Shown here: piece by piece, positions 6,590-11,921 of the stretch
Layout of the letters: every line of letters starts with the position of its first letter
Numbering within the stretch: position 1 is the first letter of the stretch
NCBI GenBank assembly: GCA_964649265.1
Contig: CAZYPB010000041.1
Coordinates: 1-11,921 of the forward strand
Length of the DNA stretch: 11,921 nt
Source of the DNA: CAZYPB01 sp964649265
Lineage (GTDB): Archaea; Micrarchaeota; Micrarchaeia; Burarchaeales; JAKAKT01
Reading direction: 5' to 3'
Translations under genes and position numbers: made by a program
The notes under the pieces: generated by a model
The model's input: only the letters and a program-made list of their open reading frames with translations
Databases searched by the model: none
What the model was told of the DNA's origin: nothing

Positions 6590-8629
6590 TCATTTGGTTT
6601 CATATATTACGACATCAGCGTTTCCATAAACAACATCCGCACAATCGCCAGTACCTGGGTTCCATGTCTTATCTGAAGAATATATATAATCAATACCCTC
6701 CGTTTCTTTCAAAGAACAGTCGATATGCCCGCCTGTTTCATCAAATACCGAATAATAGATCTTCAGAGCATCGCAGAAGTTATCCCCATAAACATAAACG
6801 CTTCTCAGGTCTCCAAGATAACTCCTCCTTTTACCAATCAATGAAACGTAGTTGAATGTCTGTCTTACATCTGTCTGACTCAGATCCACGGGCGTATCCT
6901 CCGGGCACAGTTCATCGTATGTTTTCTCCAGGTTCAGGTTCTGCAGGAAGACAGCATCTTCAGGGGTATTTTTTGAGATCCAGTCTCCTGCTTCGACTTC
7001 AGCTTTATCTATCTTCTCGCAGAAAGAACCCCCATAGTAGATATACGAACCAATAATCAATGCATTTGGAATACATAGAACAATCAAAATAATCCCAAGG
7101 ATGATATTTTTTCTAGGATTCTCAAGTAACCTCTTAAAATACGGGCCAGAAAGAATAGCGATTCCAATGAACAGTGGATATGTGAAATACAGGTATCCTA
7201 ACTCTATAACCATGAGAACAACCAGGCTTGAGAAAACAAGCGTCAGCGAGGCAATAGTGAGTGTTTTACTCAACAAATTCTCTTTCCAAACAAGGAATCC
7301 AAGTAAAACCAGCGGAGAGAAACCAAGAACAGCTAGAGCAAGAACAGGCAATGCATTAGGGGCCAATATTCCAATTATTGATCCTCCCACTCCTCCCTTT
7401 GTCAATGATGCATGAATGTATGAGGAATCAACCACAGCAGTAAAAATACCTATGAACCCAATGGGCATAATGGCACCAACAGGGTTCTTACCCGCGTACG
7501 CGCGTTTGTACAATAGGAAAAGTGAAAGGGCAACAGCGGCAACGAGTCCATTTACTGGGCTGTTTGCACAAAGTGGAGCAAGGCAAAGAGCAATCCCTAA
7601 ATCCGATCTGGTTATCCCGCGTAACAAGGGTTTTCCCTCTTTTAGCAGAAAATAGATGACACCTATTATGAAGAGAAGCTGTGGACCCCCGACCATGGCC
7701 ATTCCCTGGAAAGGTATGTTTATGCCTACATTCATGGGGTCAATGCCATCAAGACCAAAACCAAACGTCTGGCTGAACCAGTAATACGTACCCTTCATTG
7801 CTCCGTGCCACATGTGTGGGCCATGATGGTCTTTAAGAAAACTAAGAAATGCAGATAATCCCTCACTAGGTATAATTCTTCCAGCATCCCAAAGGAAGAA
7901 TATCCCTCCTATTGTGGAAACACATGTGAAAACAAATGATGTAATAATTGCCCCAGATTCTCCAATCTTCTTACCGCCAAATAGCAGCAATACTCTATAT
8001 ATCCCAAGACCTTGGAAAAACATAAGAAGCAGTGCGAAAAGGCCAAACGAATGAAGACAGAACATCTCTCCCCCAGTTGAGAGGAAAAGGTAGACATGAT
8101 ATGAATATGGATATGCCAATATTGATTCGGGCTGTGCAAACCATGGGTTCTGCGGAGGGAGATTCCCCCCAAGCGTGTTCAATATGGAGCAGTGCCACCA
8201 CCCGTCACTTATCAACCCGGTTCTAGGGTTAAGAAGCAGCATTGTCCCAAGCGGAATAACTGAGAAAACGAATATTACTGCTACGAATCGGGAATCCGAG
8301 GGAAGGGCAAAGACTGTTTTTTCTGAAAGCAAATAAATAATCCAGAGACAGAAGATAATACCAATACCAATGTCATTAAGTGGAACGAACCCTCCTAGGA
8401 ACATTCCAACCGAAGTGCTGATTGCCATTGATAAGAGAAAAGATTCAAACAATACTTCCTTCCCTTTAAGTCCCAGAAGTGGTCGTGCAAAATAACCCAA
8501 AAGAAAGACATGGATGCATAACTTTGCAAACAGAGACAAAAAAGGAACAGGTAATAGATAAAACAATGAAAGCAATACTAGGAAAACAACGAATGGAATT
8601 TTGCCTTTCAGTACACGTCTTTTTACCAT
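6590..8629 (-). CDS. Large polytopic membrane protein, probable GT-C-type glycosyltransferase
   Basis: The 679-residue protein has many hydrophobic segments (roughly 12-14) up to about residue 530, then a soluble C-terminal domain of about 140 residues. The first large outer loop contains SDGWWH (141-146), LPPQNPW (157-163) and YPYSYH (173-178). An acidic residue, aromatic residues and a PPxxP element in this position are the layout of GT-C-fold glycosyltransferases using lipid-linked donors (the PMT/DUF2298-like families). The C-terminal domain opens with AGDWISKNTPEDAVFL (about 547-562), an element common in STT3- and PMT-related proteins. A WWD-type oligosaccharyltransferase motif is absent, so this is not a standard AglB. 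It likely adds a sugar outside the cell from a dolichol-linked donor. It is transcribed in the same direction as the ATP-grasp/HAD gene 33 nt downstream. The exact family is uncertain. Confidence 0.7.
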   Translation of the reverse strand: MVKRRVLKGKIPFVVFLVLLSLFYLLPVPFLSLFAKLCIHVFLLGYFARPLLGLKGKEVLFESFLLSMAISTSVGMFLGGFVPLNDIGIGIIFCLWIIYLLSEKTVFALPSDSRFVAVIFVFSVIPLGTMLLLNPRTGLISDGWWHCSILNTLGGNLPPQNPWFAQPESILAYPYSYHVYLFLSTGGEMFCLHSFGLFALLLMFFQGLGIYRVLLLFGGKKIGESGAIITSFVFTCVSTIGGIFFLWDAGRIIPSEGLSAFLSFLKDHHGPHMWHGAMKGTYYWFSQTFGFGLDGIDPMNVGINIPFQGMAMVGGPQLLFIIGVIYFLLKEGKPLLRGITRSDLGIALCLAPLCANSPVNGLVAAVALSLFLLYKRAYAGKNPVGAIMPIGFIGIFTAVVDSSYIHASLTKGGVGGSIIGILAPNALPVLALAVLGFSPLVLLGFLVWKENLLSKTLTIASLTLVFSSLVVLMVIELGYLYFTYPLFIGIAILSGPYFKRLLENPRKNIILGIILIVLCIPNALIIGSYIYYGGSFCEKIDKAEVEAGDWISKNTPEDAVFLQNLNLEKTYDELCPEDTPVDLSQTDVRQTFNYVSLIGKRRSYLGDLRSVYVYGDNFCDALKIYYSVFDETGGHIDCSLKETEGIDYIYSSDKTWNPGTGDCADVVYGNADVVIYETK

Positions 8630-8656
8630 ATCCTTCAGTTAATCTTTTTAGTTGAG

Positions 8657-8664
8657 TATTTAAG
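8657..8664. promoter_or_regulatory. Shared TATA box between divergent membrane-protein genes
   Basis: TATTTAAG (centre 8660/8661) lies in the 57-nt gap between two divergent genes. The plus-strand ATG at 8687 is 26-27 nt away, giving a leaderless transcript. The minus-strand ATG at 8629 is about 31 nt away, giving a leader of only a few nucleotides, and an A-rich block precedes the box in that direction. No Shine-Dalgarno sequence is visible for either gene. Confidence 0.6.
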
Positions 8665-8686
8665 ACTTTTTGGAGTTATACTTTCG

Positions 8687-9607
8687 ATGGATAAAATACG
8701 GGTTGCTCTAATAGCGTTCAGCTTGGTTCTCTTCGCACTGCTTATTGCATATGCAGAACCCCAGAAACTGGTTGAAAACCTCTCAACAGCGAATCCATCA
8801 TATTTGCTTATTTCAATAATATTCCTAATCACAGCGCTTTTACTAAGAATATACAGGTGGCAAATGCTTATTGGCGAGCTTTCCTTCTCTGAGATCGCTC
8901 CAATACAGTTATTTGGAAATGCACTGTCAAACATAGCTCCTGCAAAAGCATCAGAACCAGTTAAAGCAGTCCTCCTAAAATCAAATTATGGTGTGTCCCT
9001 TAGTAAGGGATTTGCAAGTACTGTTGTTGAAAGGATATCCGACCTAATGGCAGTCCTCCTAATATCTTGTCTCTCTCTACTTTACCTGCCTTTCTACATA
9101 GCGTTGCCTCCAATCTTGGTTTTCGGTTTTGCGCTGTTTGTGTTGGTTGGTTCAGCACAATCGTATAAAATTCGATCAGTTTTTGTAGGGGTCGTCTCAC
9201 GGTTCAGCAATGGCTATGCAAAAAGCGCTGAAAGATTTATTGGCGGGCTAAAGATAAACCGTGAATTCATGTATGCATTATTAACCGGAATGGGAATTTG
9301 GATACTTGATTCGTTAACCGCAATATTTGTTCTGTTTTCTCTTGATGCGTCTCCGAACGTATACTTGCCATACCTTGCAATATCTGGTTTGATGGGTCTT
9401 TCACTTCTCCTAGGACTGTTATCCCTCCTACCTGGCGGGTTGGGTTCGATGGACCTATCATTTGCAGTCCTGCTTCAGATGCTGGGTGTTGATCCATCTG
9501 TTTCGATAACATCGGTTCTTCTATACCGGCTTATAACTTTCTGGAGCGGAATAGGTATAGGCCTAGTGGCCTCAGTATTTATAAAGAAAAAGAGAGGAAG
9601 CGATTGA
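8687..9607 (+). CDS. UPF0104/AglD-like integral membrane protein (LPG synthase TM-region family)
   Basis: This 306-residue polytopic protein has about seven or eight membrane helices. It carries the three signature elements of the UPF0104 (COG0392, LPG_synthase_TM) family: GNALSNIAPAKASEP (77-91) with N82, P85, K87 and E90; VVERISDL (113-120) with E115, R116 and D119; and LPGGLGSMD (248-256). The family includes the membrane part of bacterial lysyl-phosphatidylglycerol synthases and the C-terminal membrane domain of archaeal AglD, a protein needed for S-layer N-glycosylation. This protein has no attached glycosyltransferase or aminoacyltransferase domain. In this cluster a role in handling or flipping dolichol-phosphate sugars or other lipid intermediates is plausible but inferred. 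Its stop is 1 nt from the start of the dehydrogenase gene, indicating co-transcription. Confidence 0.82.
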   Translation: MDKIRVALIAFSLVLFALLIAYAEPQKLVENLSTANPSYLLISIIFLITALLLRIYRWQMLIGELSFSEIAPIQLFGNALSNIAPAKASEPVKAVLLKSNYGVSLSKGFASTVVERISDLMAVLLISCLSLLYLPFYIALPPILVFGFALFVLVGSAQSYKIRSVFVGVVSRFSNGYAKSAERFIGGLKINREFMYALLTGMGIWILDSLTAIFVLFSLDASPNVYLPYLAISGLMGLSLLLGLLSLLPGGLGSMDLSFAVLLQMLGVDPSVSITSVLLYRLITFWSGIGIGLVASVFIKKKRGSD

Positions 9608-9608
9608 C

Positions 9609-10892
9609 ATGGAAAAGGTATGCGTTGTTGGGATGGGATATGTTGGAATCCCAGTTGCACTTCTGGTGGCAGATGCAGGATTCTCATGTACTGGAATTGA
9701 AATATCGGAGCAGAGGGTAGATTCCCTAAACAAAGGAGAATATCCTATAGAAGGAGAGGAACCGGGCGTTCCTGAATTACTAAAAAAGGTAGCAGAAAAG
9801 AAGTCATTTAGAGCAACAACAGATTATTCTTCATGTAAGGATGCCGATGTAATAATTGTATGCGTTCAAACGCCTTTCCTCAAAAACAGACACGAACCAA
9901 ACTATTCCTATCTTAAATCGGCAATCGAATCGATTTCCAAAAATTTGAAGCAAAATTCAATGCTTATTGTAGAATCAACACTGGCGCCAGGAACAATGAC
10001 AAAAGTAGTCCTGCCCCTATTTGGAGGTAAGATGAAACCAGGGAAGGACCTTTACCTTATTCACTGCCCCGAGAGAGTTACTCCTGGCAAGCTCTTATAT
10101 AACCTTAAGAAAATGGACCGCATAGTTGGGGGAATTAACAAAGAGAGCACAGACAAAGCCATTCATTTCTACTCAAAATTCATAGAAGGCAATCTGCATC
10201 CAACAGATATGACTACAGCAGAGACAGTGAAAACAGCAGAGAACTCATACCGGGACGTAGAGATAGCATTTGCAAATGAACTGGCACTCATATGTGAAAG
10301 ACTTGGAGTTGATTTCTACAAGGTTCGTGAGCTCGTTAACACTGCCCCATACAGACATGTTCATTTACCTGGGGTTGGTGTCGGAGGACACTGCATCCCA
10401 AAAGACCCATGGCTTCTCATGTATGGCGCAGGAGAGCCAAGGCCCACGTTACTTGAGACTTCGAGAAACATAAATGACTCAATGCCAAAGCACGTGTTTG
10501 ATCTAATCTCTAAATCTTTGAAGAAAATGTCTGGTTCAAAAATTACCCTGCTCGGGATATCCTATATGGAGGAATCAGATGACATGAGAAATTCTCCAGG
10601 TCTTGTGCTATACGATTTGCTTAAGAGAGCAGGTGCGCTGATTTCAGTTTGCGATCCGTTTGTAAGCGAATTAGAGGGAATTGAGACAACCAATGACTGG
10701 CGCAAGGCAGTTAAAGATGCGGATTGCGTTGTCCTAGTTACTACTCACTCAGCATTCAAAGAGATAGCAGAAAACCTAGGGGAATTAAAAAAACTTGTGA
10801 AAACACCAGTAATAGTCGACGGCAGAAGACTCTTTAATAAGAAAGACTGTGAGCGTAATGGATTTGTCTTCTCCGGTGTTGGAAGAACCTAG
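9609..10892 (+). CDS. wecC: UDP-N-acetyl-D-mannosamine-type nucleotide-sugar 6-dehydrogenase
   Basis: The 427-residue protein is a full-length member of the UDP-glucose/GDP-mannose dehydrogenase family, which oxidises the C6 alcohol of a nucleotide sugar to a carboxylate with two NAD+. Seen: the NAD-binding GMGYVG (8-13) with acidic E31 after strand 2; HCPERVTPG (152-160); the lysine K208 in TVKTAEN; SYRDVEIAFANELA (213-226); and the catalytic cysteine C262 in GVGGHCIPKDPW. The 'PERVTPG' and 'YRDVEIAFANE' wording resembles the WecC/MJ0428 group that makes UDP-ManNAcA more than the UDP-glucose dehydrogenases, so a ManNAcA or related uronic acid is the best guess. The start lies 1 nt after the upstream stop, with a GAGG at 9594-9597. 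Its stop overlaps the stop of the convergent TBP gene in CTAG. The epimerases elsewhere in the cluster could supply or modify its substrate. Confidence 0.88.
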   Translation: MEKVCVVGMGYVGIPVALLVADAGFSCTGIEISEQRVDSLNKGEYPIEGEEPGVPELLKKVAEKKSFRATTDYSSCKDADVIIVCVQTPFLKNRHEPNYSYLKSAIESISKNLKQNSMLIVESTLAPGTMTKVVLPLFGGKMKPGKDLYLIHCPERVTPGKLLYNLKKMDRIVGGINKESTDKAIHFYSKFIEGNLHPTDMTTAETVKTAENSYRDVEIAFANELALICERLGVDFYKVRELVNTAPYRHVHLPGVGVGGHCIPKDPWLLMYGAGEPRPTLLETSRNINDSMPKHVFDLISKSLKKMSGSKITLLGISYMEESDDMRNSPGLVLYDLLKRAGALISVCDPFVSELEGIETTNDWRKAVKDADCVVLVTTHSAFKEIAENLGELKKLVKTPVIVDGRRLFNKKDCERNGFVFSGVGRT

Positions 10893-11203
10893 ACTTTCTT
10901 CTTTGCATGGCCTATTAGAAGCTTAACTGCTCTCTCAATAGCAAACGCCACTTCCTTTTCACTTTTTGACCCAGTGCATATTATCTTCCCGTTCTTAAAC
11001 AGCAAAAGAGATGCACGCGGATCTTTAAGTTTCAATATGGCCCCAGGGAATTGCTCAGGTTCATATTCCACATCCTTTACTTTCTGAGCTATCGAATACA
11101 AGTCAAGTTCAATTCCAAGATTAGCCGAAGCAACAATGTTTTCTATTTTAAAACGAACATCAACCTTCGGTTTTCTTTTTCTTGTGCTTTTTTTTCTAGC
11201 CAC
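10889..11203 (-). CDS. tbp: Single-repeat (half-size) TATA-binding protein homologue
   Basis: The 104-residue product has a basic tail (ARKKSTRKRKPK) followed by exactly one TBP repeat, from about residue 15 to 97. The repeat is well conserved: FKIENIVASANLG (18-30) with the minor-groove Asn, YEPEQFPGAI (47-56) with the first DNA-intercalating Phe (F52) and an acidic stirrup, LLLFKNGKIICTGSKS (66-81) with the second Phe (F69) and the TG turn, then the closing amphipathic helix. Archaeal TBPs normally carry two such repeats in about 180 residues. The gene ends naturally at TAG, and the DNA beyond it is the intact dehydrogenase gene, so no second repeat is hidden there. GTG 11203 is preferred over an upstream GTG (11212) because of an SD-like GAGGGTGG just before it and the TATA spacing. 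A homodimer, a split TBP or an accessory factor are all possible. Confidence 0.85.
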   Translation of the reverse strand: MARKKSTRKRKPKVDVRFKIENIVASANLGIELDLYSIAQKVKDVEYEPEQFPGAILKLKDPRASLLLFKNGKIICTGSKSEKEVAFAIERAVKLLIGHAKKKV

Positions 11204-11226
11204 AAAAACCACCCTCGGATAAGAAC

Positions 11227-11236
11227 TATTTATAAA
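11227..11236 (-). promoter_or_regulatory. TATA box for the single-repeat TBP gene
   Basis: On the minus strand this reads TTTATAAATA, centred about 29 nt before the GTG at 11203. A second AT element, TTTAAA at 11245-11250, would give a transcript with an 18-nt leader that contains GAGGGTGG, a possible Shine-Dalgarno sequence. Which one is used cannot be told from sequence. If TBP binds here the gene could regulate itself. Confidence 0.5.
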
Positions 11237-11254
11237 CCTAGGTATTTAAATATG

Positions 11255-11264
11255 TATATAAATA
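11255..11264 (+). promoter_or_regulatory. TATA box of the L21e-rpoF operon
   Basis: TATATAAATA is a strong archaeal TATA match. A transcript starting about 26 nt downstream would begin near 11286 and have a leader of about 16 nt that includes the G-run before the L21e ATG. The TTTAAA at 11245-11250 is a second candidate. Confidence 0.6.
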
Positions 11265-11290
11265 GCAAAAGACCATATCGTCGATACAAT

Positions 11291-11297
11291 GGGGGGT
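11291..11297 (+). promoter_or_regulatory. Ribosome-binding site of L21e
   Basis: A GGGGGGT run ends 4 nt before the ATG at 11302. It can pair with the anti-Shine-Dalgarno end of 16S rRNA and supports this start over the out-of-frame ATG at 11289. Confidence 0.55.
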
Positions 11298-11301
11298 AAA
11301 A

Positions 11302-11577
11302 ATGGCAAAAAGATCACTTGGACACATGTCAAAAAGAAGCCGGACACTAAGAAAAAAGACAAGGGAAACAGTTGGAATAAGTTCCATTATAAAGGAGTTT
11401 AAAAAAGGTGAAAAAGTTTCGATACATCCAAAACCATCCTATCCTGGAATGCCACATCCAAGGTACAGGGGCAGGACTGGAGAAGTATTGGGGAAAAGAG
11501 GAAAATCCTATCTTGTAGAACTTATGATAGGTAACTCAAAGAAGAAATTGATCGTACCACCGGTTCATCTGAGGTGA
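11302..11577 (+). CDS. rpl21e: 50S ribosomal protein L21e
   Basis: This 91-residue basic protein matches archaeal and eukaryotic ribosomal protein L21e in length and pattern. The N-terminus is rich in Lys, Arg and Ser (SKRSRTLRKKTRE). A central FKKGEKVSIHPKPS (about 34-47) is followed by the family's MPHPRYRGRTGEVLGKRG (about 51-68), a short SH3-like barrel element, and the conserved VPPVHLR ending. It is a component of the large ribosomal subunit. It lies first in a small operon, with rpoF starting 4 nt after its stop codon. L21e followed by RpoF is a conserved archaeal arrangement, usually continued by a DUF655 protein and the rRNA dimethyltransferase KsgA, which would lie beyond the right edge. 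It is divergent to the TBP gene. Confidence 0.95.
   Translation: MAKRSLGHMSKRSRTLRKKTRETVGISSIIKEFKKGEKVSIHPKPSYPGMPHPRYRGRTGEVLGKRGKSYLVELMIGNSKKKLIVPPVHLR
11571..11577 (+). promoter_or_regulatory. Ribosome-binding site of rpoF
   Basis: GAGGTGA, a near-perfect archaeal Shine-Dalgarno sequence, overlaps the TGA stop of L21e and ends 4 nt before the rpoF ATG at 11582. This arrangement indicates translational coupling of the two genes. Confidence 0.7.
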
Positions 11578-11581
11578 ATTC

Positions 11582-11921
11582 ATGATAGGCAAAGAACTCA
11601 AAGAACAAAGATCAGCAACACTATCCGAGGCACTCAGGATAATGGAGGAAAGAAAAAGCGAGGGAGAGCTTGGTTTTGAGCAGCAGACATCATATGATTA
11701 TCTCAAGGCGCGCAACCTTCTTGATGAGAAGGATGCAAAGAAAATGATAGAGGATCTTTCAAAAATTGAGAAATTAACTCCTGATGTAATAATCAAGATA
11801 GTCGATCTGTTACCTAAAACTGAAGAACAACTTTCCATAATAGTTGCAAAAGAAAGACATGCATTTAACAAAGCTGAACTGGAAGAAATACTGAAGATCG
11901 TTGAGAAGTATGCAAAGGAAT
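11582..11921 (+). CDS. rpoF: DNA-directed RNA polymerase subunit F (Rpb4), 3' end beyond window
   Basis: The open frame runs for 113 codons to the right edge with no stop, close to the full length usual for this subunit. It is highly charged and helical, starting MIGKELKEQ. The first part contains SATLSEALRIMEERK (about 11-25) and SYDYLKARNLL (about 37-47). The second half carries the HRDC-like helices, with KLTPDVIIKIVDLLPKTEEQ (about 66-85) as the most recognisable element. Subunit F pairs with subunit E (Rpb7) to form the stalk of archaeal RNA polymerase, which helps open promoters and binds RNA. The call rests on this pattern and on its position directly after L21e, the normal archaeal neighbour. 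Its closeness to the TBP gene puts two transcription genes on either side of one promoter region. Confidence 0.88.
   Translation, partial: MIGKELKEQRSATLSEALRIMEERKSEGELGFEQQTSYDYLKARNLLDEKDAKKMIEDLSKIEKLTPDVIIKIVDLLPKTEEQLSIIVAKERHAFNKAELEEILKIVEKYAKE

Noticed and set aside
7101..7655. Two plus-strand frames of 104 and 79 codons
   Set aside because: They are antisense to the large GT-C-like gene, which has a continuous frame and a clear topology.
10889..11212. Possibility that the short TBP is a frameshifted or truncated two-repeat gene
   Set aside because: The repeat is complete with its closing helix, and the DNA after the stop is the intact 3' end of the dehydrogenase gene on the other strand. 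No second-repeat motif is seen there.
11289..11302. ATG at 11289 as start of a different small frame
   Set aside because: It is out of frame with L21e, and the resulting Lys-rich peptide has no recognisable pattern; the G-run there is better read as a ribosome-binding site.
1..11921. tRNA or rRNA genes, CRISPR repeats, insertion sequences, toxin-antitoxin pairs
   Set aside because: No cloverleaf-like segment, regularly spaced repeat, inverted terminal repeat, transposase or toxin-like gene was seen; almost all DNA is covered by the genes listed.

Overview
The window is archaeal. Its right end carries ribosomal protein L21e followed directly by RNA polymerase subunit F (Rpb4), a gene pair typical of archaea, and a gene for a TATA-binding-protein repeat lies divergent to them. 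Many genes have a TATA box 25-30 nt before the start codon, which is the pattern of archaeal leaderless transcripts, and a few have Shine-Dalgarno sequences. The DNA is AT-rich and prefers AGA/AGG and ATA codons. The phylum cannot be fixed from this sequence.

Positions 1-10892 form a surface-glycan cluster with almost no non-coding DNA. From the left: a Wzx-like lipid-linked glycan flippase (minus strand, cut by the window edge); two overlapping nucleotide-sugar epimerase/dehydratase genes (plus); a family 2 glycosyltransferase (minus); a divergent polysaccharide-deacetylase-like protein (plus); a fusion of an ATP-grasp ligase and a HAD phosphatase (minus); a large membrane protein resembling GT-C glycosyltransferases (minus); a UPF0104/AglD-like membrane protein (plus); and a UDP-ManNAc-type 6-dehydrogenase (plus). 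A reasonable model is as follows. The dehydrogenase and epimerases make activated sugars, including a uronic acid. GT2 and the GT-C protein transfer sugars on the two faces of the membrane. The deacetylase-like and ATP-grasp/HAD proteins modify or decorate the glycan. The flippase and the UPF0104 protein move lipid-linked intermediates.

Positions 10889-11921 form an information-processing block: a short minus-strand TBP gene, then L21e and RpoF on the plus strand (RpoF is cut by the right edge).

The most striking item is the TBP gene. It encodes one TBP repeat of about 80 residues plus a basic N-terminal tail, whereas a usual archaeal TBP has two repeats in about 180 residues. The single repeat keeps the DNA-intercalating phenylalanines and the acidic stirrup. 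The gene is not truncated by the window, and the DNA after its stop codon is the intact neighbouring dehydrogenase gene. It could act as a homodimer, as half of a split TBP, or as an accessory TBP-like factor.

The layout alternates divergent and convergent genes. Divergent pairs share one short AT-rich palindrome that appears to serve as a TATA box in both directions. Convergent pairs overlap at their stop codons, twice through a shared 4-nt palindrome. No RNA gene, CRISPR array, insertion sequence or gene-free stretch longer than about 100 nt was found.
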